Of a stretch of 64,000 nt of DNA, positions 8,317 to 16,452 are shown one piece after another (position 1 is the stretch's first letter; each line of letters opens with the position of its first letter). The notes under the pieces were generated by a model, which had not been told where the DNA came from, searched no databases, and saw only the letters and a list, made by a program, of their open reading frames with translations. The position numbers and the translations under genes are program-made. This stretch comes from Glycomyces amatae (GTDB lineage Bacteria > Actinomycetota > Actinomycetes > Mycobacteriales > Micromonosporaceae), in assembly GCF_020991375.1 (NCBI RefSeq), contig NZ_JAJLQZ010000020.1, forward strand, positions 29,608 through 93,607. The letters are read 5' to 3'.

Positions 8317-8844
8317 ATGTCGACCTCTACCGAAGCGCCGCCCCCGACCCGCAGCGGTCCCCGGGGCCTGGTCGCGCGCGCCACCGACCTGCTTCGTCGG
8401 CACGCCGCCGAGCTCATGCGCTTCGCCGGGGTCGGCGGCACCGCGTACGTGATCGACCTCGGCCTGTTCAACCTCATGTACCTGGGGCTCGACTGGTCCT
8501 ACTGGTGGGCCAAGGTCGTCTCCACGATCGTGGCGACCACCGTGGCCTTCGCCGGGAACCGCCACTGGACCTGGCGCGAGCGCCGCGGCAGCGCCGCCGC
8601 CCACCGCCAGTACGCCCTCTACTTCTTCTTCAACGGCATCGGCCTGCTCATCTCGCTCGGCTGCCTGTGGGCCAACGCGGGCCTCGCCCAGGTCTGGCCC
8701 CAGTACTTCGACAACGAGCTGGCCGTGAACCTCGCGGCGAACTTCTTCGGCGTCGGCCTCGCCACGATCTTCCGCTTCTTCGCCTACCGCACCTGGGTCT
8801 TCCGCCATCCGCCCCCGCTCGCGGAAGCGCTCGAGAGCGCCTGA
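8317..8844 (+). CDS. GtrA-family membrane protein
   Basis: A 175-residue protein with four predicted membrane helices in the GtrA arrangement: FAGVGGTAYVIDLGLFNLMY opens the domain, VVSTIVATTVAFAGNRHWTW carries the conserved N-R-x-W-T-W/F pattern, and ATIFRFFAYRTWVF closes it. GtrA-like proteins move polyprenyl-linked sugars in cell-envelope polysaccharide or glycolipid synthesis. The ATG at 8317 is preferred to the overlapping TTG at 8314; TATCCT at 8303-8308 lies 8 nt upstream, so the mRNA may be leaderless. It lies downstream of an AB repeat locus. Confidence 0.88.
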   Translation: MSTSTEAPPPTRSGPRGLVARATDLLRRHAAELMRFAGVGGTAYVIDLGLFNLMYLGLDWSYWWAKVVSTIVATTVAFAGNRHWTWRERRGSAAAHRQYALYFFFNGIGLLISLGCLWANAGLAQVWPQYFDNELAVNLAANFFGVGLATIFRFFAYRTWVFRHPPPLAEALESA

Positions 8845-8860
8845 GCCGCAGCACACCGAA

Positions 8861-8886
8861 GGCCCGCACCGACACCGGTGCGGGCC
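8861..8886. terminator. Bidirectional hairpin terminator
   Basis: GGCCCGCACCG (8861-8871), loop ACAC, CGGTGCGGGCC (8876-8886): a perfect 11-bp stem between the convergent gtrA-like and PH-domain genes. Confidence 0.8.
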
Positions 8887-8902
8887 TGTCGCGTCATGGC
8901 GC

Positions 8903-9430
8903 TCAGGCGCCGTCGAGGCTCTCGCCCGCGCGGCGGGACCGGTCGTCCTCGGCCAGCTGGTACAGCAGGGCCTTCGTCTTGTCGACCTTCGGGACGTCGA
9001 CCAGGTTGATCTCGCCGTCGTCGGAGGCCGAGTCGATGTTCATGTCGCCGAAGCCGAAGATCCGCTCCCAGACGTTCTGCGTGTACGACACGGTGTTGAC
9101 GCGGGCCAGCGGGATGTGGCGGCTCTCGCGGGTGATGAGGCCGTCGCGCCACATGACGCGCTGGTCGGTGATCACGTAGTGCGTCGAGCGCCAGCGGATC
9201 CACGGGATCACCGACAGCCAGATGAGCAGCGCGAGGAAGACGACGACCTCGGCCAGGATCAGCCAGATCTTCCCGTCCCAGTCGAGCCTGGTGGTGTACG
9301 TGATCGCGATGGCGGCGATGGCCAGGAAGACGACGAACCACAGGACCGGTCCGACGCCCTCCTTCCAGTGCGGGCGGGTGTGGAGCTTGACCACTTCGTC
9401 GCGGGCGAGCTGGTCGTCGGGATATCCCAC
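8903..9430 (-). CDS. Membrane protein with bacterial PH (YdbT-like) domain
   Basis: A 175-residue protein with two hydrophobic helices (about residues 29-47 and 56-75), then a bacterial PH domain: STHYVITDQRVMWRDGLITR, IPLARVNTVSY and FGFGDMNIDSA are the family hallmarks. The C-terminal region is charged. A GGAGGT Shine-Dalgarno lies 5 nt before the GTG start at 9430. A PH-domain protein next to birA and the acyl-CoA carboxylase genes is a conserved actinobacterial arrangement (Mycobacterium Rv3278c-Rv3282 order), so this is probably the Rv3278c equivalent. Biochemical role unknown. Confidence 0.85.
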   Translation of the reverse strand: MGYPDDQLARDEVVKLHTRPHWKEGVGPVLWFVVFLAIAAIAITYTTRLDWDGKIWLILAEVVVFLALLIWLSVIPWIRWRSTHYVITDQRVMWRDGLITRESRHIPLARVNTVSYTQNVWERIFGFGDMNIDSASDDGEINLVDVPKVDKTKALLYQLAEDDRSRRAGESLDGA

Positions 9431-9567
9431 TGCGGACCTCCAGGAGTGAGAAACGGGCGGGGGCGATACGAATGTTCAAAAGCACAGTACAACACCCCGG
9501 CTCCGCCTCCGGTTCCACGATTACCGGTGTCCGCGCCGCCCGTCGCGGGCCGCCGCCGCGCCGAGGC

Positions 9568-10581
9568 TCAAGGCACCCAGCCGTTCTTCGCCGCGTGCCA
9601 GCCCAACTGGATCCGGGTGTCCACATCGGCCAGGTCCATGAGCTCGCGCACGCGCCGCTGCACGGTCCGCAGCCCGATGCCGAGCTTCGCCGCGATCGAC
9701 TGGTCGGTGAGCCCGGCGATCAAGAGGCCCAGCAGGACCGCGTCGTCCTCGTGGATCTCCTTCGCGTACAAGGCTTCGGCTCCGGCGGTCGTGGCGGGGA
9801 TGCCCGTCGTCCACAACTGCTCGAACAGCGCCCCCGCCAGCGCCACGATCGGGCGGCTGCCGGTGACGATCGCCTTCGGGCGGCCCGCGCCCGGCGCCTC
9901 GATCACGGCGGTCCGCTCGTCCACGACCAGCAGCTTGAGCGGCAGCCGCTTCGCGAACCGCACCTCGTCGCCCGAGCCCAGGGCGTAGCGCAGGTAGTCG
10001 GCGTACGGGTCGATGTCCAGCAGCGCCCGGTCGAACAGGTGCCGCTGGGACACGTTGCGGCCCTGGAGCTCCAGGTGCAGCCCCGCCTCGGGCACCGGCA
10101 GGACCATCGGCGGGCGCACGAAGGTCCGCACGCTGCGCTCGGCCGCGTACTTGAGCTGGCGCAGGCGCGAGCGGATCGCGACCGCCCCCGTCACGACCTC
10201 CCAGCTGCCCTGGTCGGTGCCGCTCGCCCCCGGGCCGGTCCGGTGGATCTCCATGAGCTCGCGCAGCGCCTCGTACTCGTCGAGGACCTCGCCGAGCTGG
10301 GAGGCGATGCGCCCGCCCAGGACCGTGTCGGGCCCGACCGCGCGGAAGCTCGAGTCGGCGATCATCGTGGCGAAGCCGTCCTCGACCAGGCGCATGAGGG
10401 TGTCGCGCACGTGCACGGCCGACCGCCCGGACTCGGCCGCCAGCTGCGACACCGAAGCGTCTGCTTTGGACAGCAGGAGCCGGTAGAGCGACTCGTCCTC
10501 GGCGTCGAGGCCCGTCGGCCCCGACGGCTGCCGGGGCGGCCGGAGACCGCGGTCCCCGCTCTCGCGCGCCTGGTCGGACAC
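9568..10581 (-). CDS. Transcriptional regulator with N-terminal winged helix and C-terminal LuxR-type HTH
   Basis: A 337-residue regulator. Residues about 25-75 look like a TrmB-type winged helix (LYRLLLSKADASVSQLAAES, TLMRLVEDGFA). A central region (about 100-260) resembles the phospholipase-D-like effector domain of such proteins. The last 65 residues are a LuxR/GerE-like HTH (LLGLLIAGLTDQSIAAKLGI, then GLRTVQRRVRELMDLADV). No receiver domain is present. Such proteins are common in actinomycetes near secondary-metabolite or lipid genes. Here it interrupts the usual PH-gene/birA adjacency. Effector and targets unknown. Confidence 0.75.
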   Translation of the reverse strand: MSDQARESGDRGLRPPRQPSGPTGLDAEDESLYRLLLSKADASVSQLAAESGRSAVHVRDTLMRLVEDGFATMIADSSFRAVGPDTVLGGRIASQLGEVLDEYEALRELMEIHRTGPGASGTDQGSWEVVTGAVAIRSRLRQLKYAAERSVRTFVRPPMVLPVPEAGLHLELQGRNVSQRHLFDRALLDIDPYADYLRYALGSGDEVRFAKRLPLKLLVVDERTAVIEAPGAGRPKAIVTGSRPIVALAGALFEQLWTTGIPATTAGAEALYAKEIHEDDAVLLGLLIAGLTDQSIAAKLGIGLRTVQRRVRELMDLADVDTRIQLGWHAAKNGWVP

Positions 10582-10689
10582 TGCGCTGCTCCTCGGTAGT
10601 GCGAGCCCCTCGTTCGGAAGCCGTGATGGTGTGAGAACTCTGGCCGGTTCGTAAGGCCCGCGGGCCGCGCGGGCCGCGCCGCCCCGCGT

Positions 10690-11490
10690 TCAGCCCTGCG
10701 GCCGCAGATGGACCACGTCGCCCGCCGCGACGGTCGCCACCGCGCCGCCCCCGCCCGGGTCGATCTGGAGGCGCCCCTCCGAGTCGATGCCCACCGCCCG
10801 ACCGGAAAGCTTGCGGCCGTTGGGGAACGATACCGCGACATGGCTCCCCAGGGTGGCGGAGTTGCGGCGCCAGCGCTCGATCACCGAGGCCGGGCCGCGC
10901 TCGTTCCAACTGCGGTACACGGCCGCCAGGTGCGTCAGGAACGCGACCGCGATCGCCTCCCGGTCGAGCTCGGCGGCCCCCGCGAGCAGGAGCGAGGTCC
11001 CGCCCGGCACCGGCAGCTCCTCCTCGGTCAGCGAGACGTTGAGGCCCGTCCCGACGACCACCGCGCCCCCCTCGGCCTGGGCGAGGATGCCGCAGACCTT
11101 CCGGCCCTCCAGCAGCACGTCGTTGGGCCACTTGAGCTTCGCGCTCACCCCGCAGGCCGCCTTGAGCGCCTCCTCCAGGGCCACGGCGGTCAGGAGGCCC
11201 AGCGTCCCCCACTGCTCGCGCGGCAGGGCGGGCCGCAGCAGGAACGACATGGTCAGGCCCGCCCCGGCGGGGCTCACCCACCGCCGGTCGAGCCGCCCGC
11301 GCCCGGCCGACTGCTCCTCGGCGATGAGGACCCGGCCCTCGCGGGCGCCGTGCCGCGCGGCCTCGGCCAGGTCCGCGTTCGTCGACCCTGTGACAGGCAC
11401 CACGTCGACCTGGTTCCAGAAGTCGGACTTCTCCGACAACGACGTCCAGAGGGCGTGCCGGTCCAGTGGCTTTCTCGTCGGTGTGCTCAC
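10690..11490 (-). CDS. birA: Biotin--[acetyl-CoA-carboxylase] ligase
   Basis: A 266-residue biotin protein ligase that makes biotinyl-AMP and biotinylates carboxylase carrier proteins. Visible are the ligase motif [38 protein letters not shown] and the C-terminal domain with [14 protein letters not shown]. There is no N-terminal DNA-binding domain, so it is not a repressor. The reading frame stays open far upstream, but the GTG at 11490 is chosen because TACGCT lies exactly 6 nt before it; an ATG two codons earlier (11496) is the alternative. Divergent from the carboxyltransferase gene it serves, 42 nt away. Confidence 0.92.
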   Translation of the reverse strand: MSTPTRKPLDRHALWTSLSEKSDFWNQVDVVPVTGSTNADLAEAARHGAREGRVLIAEEQSAGRGRLDRRWVSPAGAGLTMSFLLRPALPREQWGTLGLLTAVALEEALKAACGVSAKLKWPNDVLLEGRKVCGILAQAEGGAVVVGTGLNVSLTEEELPVPGGTSLLLAGAAELDREAIAVAFLTHLAAVYRSWNERGPASVIERWRRNSATLGSHVAVSFPNGRKLSGRAVGIDSEGRLQIDPGGGGAVATVAAGDVVHLRPQG

Positions 11491-11496
11491 GCACAT

Positions 11497-11525
11497 AGCG
11501 TAGCCACCGGCCGGGCCGATACGAT
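11497..11525. promoter_or_regulatory. Divergent -10 elements for birA and accD
   Basis: On the minus strand TACGCT (11497-11502) sits 6 nt from the birA GTG; on the plus strand TACGAT (11520-11525) sits 7 nt from the accD GTG. The two starts are only 42 nt apart, so the two RNA polymerase footprints must overlap and both mRNAs would begin at or next to the start codon. Confidence 0.5.
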
Positions 11526-11532
11526 CCGAGTC

Positions 11533-13107
11533 GTGACCGACATCGACTTCCACACGACCGCCGGGCGGCTCGCCGACCTGGCCGAGCGCCTCTCCGAAGC
11601 GGCCACGGGGAATCCCCGGGCGATCGAGAAGCAGCACGAGAAGGGCAAGCGGACCGCCCGCGAGCGCCTCGAGCAGCTCCTCGACGAGGGGTCGTTCGTC
11701 GAACTCGACGCACTCACGCGGCACCGCTCCACCAGCTTCGGCATGGAGGCGAACCGGCCCTACGGGGACGGCGTCGTCACCGGCTACGGCACCATCGACG
11801 GCCGCGAGGTCTGCGTGTTCGCGCAGGACTTCACCGTCCTGGGCGGCTCGCTCGGGCAGGTCTCGGGCGAGAAGATCACCAAGATCCAGGACCTGGCGCT
11901 GCGCACCGGCCGCCCGATCATCGGCATCTCCGACTCCGGCGGCGCCCGCATCCAGGAGGGCGTCGCCTCCCTCGGCGGCTACTCGGACATCTTCTTCCGC
12001 AACGTGCGCGCCTCGGGCGTCATCCCGCAGATCTCGCTCATCATGGGGCCGTGCGCGGGCGGCGCGGTCTACTCGCCCGCGATCACCGACTTCACCGTCA
12101 TGGTCGACCAGACCTCGCACATGTTCATCACCGGGCCCGACGTGGTCCGCGCGGTGACCGGCGAGGACGTCGGCATGGAGGAGCTCGGCGGCGCCCGCAC
12201 CCACAACGCCGTCGCCGGCAACGCCCACTACCTCGCCTCGGACGAGGACGACGCGCTCGAGTACGTCAAGCACCTGCTCTCGTACCTGCCCTCGAACAAC
12301 CTCGACGAGCCGCCGGCCTACGAGTCCAAGGACTTCGAGCTCGACATCACCGCCACCGACCTCGAGCTCGACACGGTCGTGCCCGACTCGGCGAACCAGC
12401 CGTACGACATGCACAAGGTCCTCGAATCGGTGCTCGACGACGGCGAGTTCCTGGAGACCCAGTCGCTGTTCGCGAAGAACATCATCACCGGCTTCGGACG
12501 CCTCGACGGCCGCCCGGTGGGCGTGGTCGCCAACCAGCCCATGCACTTCGCCGGCTGCCTCGACATCGACGCCTCGGAGAAGGCCGCGCGGTTCATCCGC
12601 TTCTGCGACGCCTTCAACATCCCGATCATCTCCTTCGTGGACGTCCCGGGCTTCCTGCCCGGCACCTCGCAGGAGCACGACGGGATCATCCGCCGCGGCG
12701 CCAAGCTCATCTTCGCGTACGCCGAGGCCACCGTCCCCAAGCTCACCGTGGTCACCCGCAAGGACTACGGCGGCGCGTACTGCGTCATGGGCTCCAAGGG
12801 CGTCGGCGCCGACCTCAACCTGGCCTGGCCGACCGCCGAGATCGCGGTCATGGGCTCGCAGGGCGCGGTCAACATCCTCTACCGGCGCGAACTCGCCAAG
12901 GCCGACGACGAGCAGGCCAAGCGCGCCGAGCTCATGGCCGAGTACGAGGAGAAGCTGAACAACCCGTACGTCGCCGCCGAGCTCGGCTACATCGACGCGG
13001 TCATCCAGCCGCGCGAGACGCGGGCGATGCTCGTGCGCGGCCTGCGCATGAACGCCTCGAAGCGCGACGAGCTGCCCGCCAAGAAGCACGGGAACATCCC
13101 GCTCTGA
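11533..13107 (+). CDS. accD: Acyl-CoA (propionyl/acetyl-CoA) carboxylase carboxyltransferase beta subunit
   Basis: A 524-residue biotin-dependent carboxyltransferase, AccD5/PccB type. It transfers CO2 from carboxybiotin to acyl-CoA for fatty-acid and methylmalonyl-CoA supply. Diagnostic blocks: [19 protein letters not shown] at the N-terminus, [26 protein letters not shown] (oxyanion Gly-Gly), [12 protein letters not shown], and in the second half [12 protein letters not shown] and [11 protein letters not shown]. The reading frame extends far upstream into birA antisense; the GTG at 11533 fits the family N-terminus and a TACGAT hexamer 7 nt before it. Neighbours birA, accE and maf support the assignment. 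The biotinylated alpha chain is not in the window. Confidence 0.95.
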   Translation: MTDIDFHTTAGRLADLAERLSEAATGNPRAIEKQHEKGKRTARERLEQLLDEGSFVELDALTRHRSTSFGMEANRPYGDGVVTGYGTIDGREVCVFAQDFTVLGGSLGQVSGEKITKIQDLALRTGRPIIGISDSGGARIQEGVASLGGYSDIFFRNVRASGVIPQISLIMGPCAGGAVYSPAITDFTVMVDQTSHMFITGPDVVRAVTGEDVGMEELGGARTHNAVAGNAHYLASDEDDALEYVKHLLSYLPSNNLDEPPAYESKDFELDITATDLELDTVVPDSANQPYDMHKVLESVLDDGEFLETQSLFAKNIITGFGRLDGRPVGVVANQPMHFAGCLDIDASEKAARFIRFCDAFNIPIISFVDVPGFLPGTSQEHDGIIRRGAKLIFAYAEATVPKLTVVTRKDYGGAYCVMGSKGVGADLNLAWPTAEIAVMGSQGAVNILYRRELAKADDEQAKRAELMAEYEEKLNNPYVAAELGYIDAVIQPRETRAMLVRGLRMNASKRDELPAKKHGNIPL

Positions 13108-13115
13108 GACCCGCC

Positions 13116-13183
13116 GGAGGGCGCCGGGACCGCCGGCGGCGGCCGTTCGCGAGCCGCCGTCGCGAGCGGTTCCGGCGCCCTCC
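13116..13183 (+). terminator. Long hairpin after accD
   Basis: GGAGGGCGCCGG (13116-13127) is perfectly complementary to CCGGCGCCCTCC (13172-13183); the 44-nt interior has further GC-rich self-pairing. It begins 9 nt after the accD stop and likely ends that transcript. Confidence 0.65.
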
Positions 13184-13363
13184 TCACGTCCCTTCACCCG
13201 TTCAGGCGAGCGTCTCGCGCGCCCCCTTCGCACTACCGGGCGAAACCGCTTTGCCGCGCGGGGCGGCGCGCACCACTCCCATCCCTAGAGTCCGATCCAG
13301 GTACCGTCTTATACAGCTGGGGGAAGCGGGACAATTCGTCCCGCCGGATGTTGGGAGTGGGCC

Positions 13364-14374
13364 ATGACACCAATCGGAGGAATGCTCCCCGGACTGCCGT
13401 CGCGGCGGTACGCCATATTGATCGACGTCGGCTACCTCTACGCGGCCGCGGCGGAGCTCCTGCTCGACGCCACCTCCAGGCGCGACTACCGCGTCGACGC
13501 CGAGAAGCTCATCAAGTCGCTCATCGAGCGGGCCGCGCACACCCTCTCCGACGGGGAGCTGCTGCGCCTGTACTGGTTCGACGCCGCCCGCGACCGGGTG
13601 CCCACCGTCGACCAGCGCGTCATCGCCAACATGGAGTACGTGAAGGTCCGCCTCGGGAACCTCAACTCGCGCGGCCAGCAGAAGGGCGTCGACGCGCAGA
13701 TCCGCTCCGACCTGGAGCTGCTCGCCCGCCACCGCGCCATCCACGAGGCGATCCTCCTCGCCGGCGACGAGGACATGGTCCCGGCCGTCGAGGTCGCCCA
13801 GGCCTACGGCGTGCGCGTCCACCTGTGGGGCGTCGAGCCGCCCTACGGCACCAACCAGGCCGAGCGCCTCGTGTGGGAGTCGGACACGGTCCAGACCATC
13901 GAGGCCGAGGACCTGCGGGCCTACTTCACCAAGAGCGGCACCGCCGCCGCGGCCACCCTCGGGATGGTCGGCGCGCCGATGGCGCAGCCCGAGGTGCGCG
14001 TGCCGAGCCCGGCCGCGGTCTTCGGGCAGCGCCAGTCCGTGGCGGTGACCATGAACGCCGCCGAGGCGCTGGCGCAGGCCGAGTCGGCCCGGCCGAAGTT
14101 CGTGCGCACCACGCAGACCGGCGAGAAGCTCGACCCCGAGACGGTGCGCCAGATCGGCGAGTACGTGGGCCACAAGTGGCTCCTGACCAGGGGCGCGGAC
14201 AACATCGCGGACCTGCTGCCGGGGCCGCAGCTGCCGACCGTCATCGACAAGGAGCTCCTGGTGGAAGCCGAGAAGGAACTCGGCTACTCTCTACGCGACC
14301 ACCCCGAAGCGCGGATCTGGGTCCGCGACGGCTTCTGGGAGCGGGTGCACCGCGAGTTCGACATCGACGAGTGA
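13364..14374 (+). CDS. NYN (PIN-like) domain protein, LabA/PIN family
   Basis: A 336-residue protein. Residues about 15-185 form a NYN domain, a PIN-like metal-dependent nuclease fold: YAILIDVGYLYAAAAE gives the first acidic site, KGVDAQIRSDLELLA the second, and LLAGDEDMVPAVEVA the third. A linker rich in Ala/Pro (about 190-230) leads to a C-terminal domain (about 240-336) ending in VRDGFWERVHREF, a possible RNA-binding or winged-helix extension. All expected acidic residues are present. The gene sits between accD and accE, which are usually close together, 34 nt before accE. Function inferred only as RNA processing. Confidence 0.8.
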   Translation: MTPIGGMLPGLPSRRYAILIDVGYLYAAAAELLLDATSRRDYRVDAEKLIKSLIERAAHTLSDGELLRLYWFDAARDRVPTVDQRVIANMEYVKVRLGNLNSRGQQKGVDAQIRSDLELLARHRAIHEAILLAGDEDMVPAVEVAQAYGVRVHLWGVEPPYGTNQAERLVWESDTVQTIEAEDLRAYFTKSGTAAAATLGMVGAPMAQPEVRVPSPAAVFGQRQSVAVTMNAAEALAQAESARPKFVRTTQTGEKLDPETVRQIGEYVGHKWLLTRGADNIADLLPGPQLPTVIDKELLVEAEKELGYSLRDHPEARIWVRDGFWERVHREFDIDE

Positions 14375-14408
14375 CACCCTTGAAGACGTACAGGCGAGGA
14401 GTAACGCG

Positions 14409-14618
14409 ATGAGTCTGGAGCTCAAGGTCCTCCGCGGCAACCCCAGCGACGAGGAGCTGGCGGCACTGGTCGGGCTGATCACCGCCCTGCCGCGAGCCGA
14501 GGAGGAGTCCGAGGCGCCGCCGCGCCGGGCCTCCTGGTCGAACCCGGGCCTGCGGCTGCGGGTGCGCCGGTCCTGGCGCGAGACCGCCGTCCCGGCCCGC
14601 CGGGGAACGGACCGTTGA
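14409..14618 (+). CDS. accE: Acyl-CoA carboxylase epsilon subunit
   Basis: A 69-residue protein starting MSLELKVLRGNPSDEELAAL, the signature of actinobacterial AccE/PccE subunits, followed by a short Arg/Pro-rich tail (RASWSNPGLRLR). The subunit stabilises the alpha-beta carboxylase complex. GAGGAG lies 8-9 nt before the ATG. The stop overlaps the maf start (TTGA), indicating co-translation. Confidence 0.9.
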   Translation: MSLELKVLRGNPSDEELAALVGLITALPRAEEESEAPPRRASWSNPGLRLRVRRSWRETAVPARRGTDR

Positions 14619-15208
14619 GCCGCCCGTTCGTCCTGGCCTCGCAGTCGCCCGCGCGGCGGGAGCTGCTCAAGGCCGCCGGGATCGAGCCGCTGGTGATCGT
14701 CTCGGGCGTGGACGAGAGCCAGGTGATGGGGGAGGACCCGGCCGAACTGGCCTCGACGCTCGCCGAGCTGAAGGCGCAGGCGGTGCTCGACCTGGTCGGG
14801 CCGGACGCGCTGGTGCTCGGCTGCGACTCGGTGCTGCACTTCGGGCGCGAGATCCTCGGCAAGCCCGAGGGGCCCGAGGAGGCGACCTCGCGGTGGAAGC
14901 GGATGCGCGGGAACTCGGGGACGCTCTACACCGGGCACTGCCTCATCGACACGGCCGCCGACCGCCGGGTCGTGCGGGCCTCGGGGACCGTGGTGCACTT
15001 CGCGGAGGTCTCGGACGAGGAGATCGCCGCGTACGTGGCGACGGGCGAGCCGCTGCACGTGGCGGGGTCCTTCACGCTCGACGGCTACGGTTCGGCGTTC
15101 ATCGACCGCATCGAGGGCGACCCGGGCACGGTGATCGGGCTGTCGATGCCGCTGCTGCGCAACATGCTCGGCGAACTGGAGATCGCCCTCCACGACCTGT
15201 GGCGCTAG
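14615..15208 (+). CDS. maf: Maf-family nucleoside triphosphate pyrophosphatase
   Basis: A 197-residue Maf/HAM1-like house-cleaning enzyme that hydrolyses non-canonical or selected NTPs to NMP and pyrophosphate. Motifs: LASQSPARRELLKAAG at the N-terminus, LGCDSVLHF (catalytic Asp of the D-S/T pair), GKPEGPEEA, and the C-terminal GSFTLDGYGSAFI followed by GDPGTVIGLSMPLL. Uses a TTG start that overlaps the accE stop; no better start exists because the overlap fixes the N-terminus MSRPFVLAS. The accE-maf order is conserved in actinobacteria. Confidence 0.92.
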   Translation: MSRPFVLASQSPARRELLKAAGIEPLVIVSGVDESQVMGEDPAELASTLAELKAQAVLDLVGPDALVLGCDSVLHFGREILGKPEGPEEATSRWKRMRGNSGTLYTGHCLIDTAADRRVVRASGTVVHFAEVSDEEIAAYVATGEPLHVAGSFTLDGYGSAFIDRIEGDPGTVIGLSMPLLRNMLGELEIALHDLWR

Positions 15209-15387
15209 AGGCGTTCACGGGCCCCTGACGGCCGTCGCCCGGCCCGCCCTCCCGTGGGCCCGCCACCATCTGAACCGGCCCCGCGCGGCGGCGGCCGGCC
15301 GTCATGCTCTCCCGCTGCGTTGCCGGCGCTCCAGAGCGCCCCTGGCCCGGCAGGGTCGGGGGACCGGCGGGTCCAGTGGGTCCGGCG

Positions 15388-15621
15388 CCCCCGGCGTCGG
15401 GTGTGTCGCGGCCGGGGCCCCTCGCACAAGGGTGCCCGGCGGGTGCGACAGTTCGGGTGCGAAGGAGCGGTGACCGCTCCCCGGGGCCGGGCGTGTCGGA
15501 ATCCGGACGCCCCATGTCAACTTTGGCGCAGGGGTGTGACACTGCCGCGGTCGTCCGGCCCCCGGGGTCGGGCGCGTCGCGCCCCGGGCCCCTCGCACAA
15601 GGGCGCCCCGGAGGTACGACG
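15388..15621 (+). repeat. Dispersed repeat family AB, locus 2 (B, A, B)
   Basis: Three units: type B at 15388-15451, type A at 15478-15542 and type B at 15559-15621. The A-B pair here aligns with the A-B pair at 8076-8221 over its whole length, including the spacer position; the first B is an extra copy. All are on the plus strand. The 450-nt gap between maf and the GntR gene (15209-15661) contains no credible ORF. Confidence 0.8.
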
Positions 15622-15661
15622 GTTCCCGCCGAGCGGCCCGTTCGCAGCGGGCCGGCCCCGG

Positions 15662-16342
15662 TCAGGCGGTGTCCGTGCCCGCCCGGCGGCGCCTGGTCTT
15701 CGTGGCCTCTCTCGCGTCGACCGCCTCCAGCCGCCAGCGCTGCGCCGCCTCCAGTGTCGGGCCGCGTCCTTCCTCCAAGTGCGCCAATGCGATCGCGGCC
15801 GCCCGGTCGGCGTCCGCCGCTTCGAGCGCCTCGAGCAGCTCGGCGTGCTCCTCCCGCTGCCGGGCCGGGTCGCGCTCCACGGTCAGGTGGAACAGCCACC
15901 GCATCCGCGCCTCCAGCGGCCCCATGATCTGCCCCAGCAGCGGATTCCCCGCCGCCGCCACGAGCTCCCGGTGGAAGGCCGCGTTCGCCTCCGTCCGCGA
16001 CGCGTCGTCCTCGCGCGGCCCCGCGCACTCCCGCAGCCGCTCCAGCACCCCGGCGTCGGCATTCCGCGCCGCGAGGCGCGCCGCCAGCGGCTCGAGCCCG
16101 GCGCGCACGTCGAACAGGTCCTCGATGTCCTTCGGCGTCGGCACGGTGACGATGCTCCCCTGGCCCGGGACCGCCGTGACCAGGCCGTCCGCCGCCAGGC
16201 GCTGCAGGGCCTCGCGCAGCGGAATCCGCGAGACCGCGAACTCGGCGGCGAGGTCGCGCTCGATCAGCCGCGCGCCCGGCCGCAGCCCGACGGTGACGAT
16301 GCGCTCGCGCAGCGCCTGGTAGACCTGTTCGGCTCGGCTCAT
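15662..16342 (-). CDS. GntR/FCD-family transcriptional repressor
   Basis: A 226-residue regulator. Residues about 5-68 are the GntR winged helix (ALRERIVTVGLRPGARLIER, VSRIPLREALQRLAADGLV). Residues about 85-205 are an all-helical FCD ligand domain (LFDVRAGLEPLAARLAARNA, NAAFHRELVAAAGNPLL, REEHAELLEALEAADADRA) that usually binds a small organic acid with a metal ion. It is divergent from the amidohydrolase gene with two GGTATACC operators between, so it very likely represses that gene and itself. The C-terminal tail is basic. Ligand unknown, but by context a substrate or product of the amidohydrolase. Confidence 0.88.
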   Translation of the reverse strand: MSRAEQVYQALRERIVTVGLRPGARLIERDLAAEFAVSRIPLREALQRLAADGLVTAVPGQGSIVTVPTPKDIEDLFDVRAGLEPLAARLAARNADAGVLERLRECAGPREDDASRTEANAAFHRELVAAAGNPLLGQIMGPLEARMRWLFHLTVERDPARQREEHAELLEALEAADADRAAAIALAHLEEGRGPTLEAAQRWRLEAVDAREATKTRRRRAGTDTA

Positions 16343-16389
16343 GACCCGTCTCTCTCACGGCACCGGCGGGTGGCCGGATCGGCGTCAAC

Positions 16390-16417
16390 GGTATACCGTC
16401 GCCATTAATGGTATACC
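16390..16417. promoter_or_regulatory. Tandem GntR operator sites
   Basis: Two identical palindromes GGTATACC at 16390-16397 and 16410-16417, each followed by G, are 20 bp apart centre to centre (about two helical turns). The sequence matches the NTNGTATACNAN pattern known for FCD-type GntR proteins. They lie 48 nt before the regulator start and 36 nt before the amidohydrolase start. Confidence 0.75.
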
Positions 16418-16452
16418 GCTAAAAGCGGGACCTGAGGCGAAAGGACCGACAC

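Noticed and set aside
10708..11532. N-terminal extension of the carboxyltransferase by 275 residues
   Set aside because: The extension is antisense to birA and lacks family similarity; the GTG at 11533 gives the family N-terminus.
11497..13233. Upstream extension of the birA frame over accD
   Set aside because: The extra residues are low complexity and antisense to a well-conserved enzyme.
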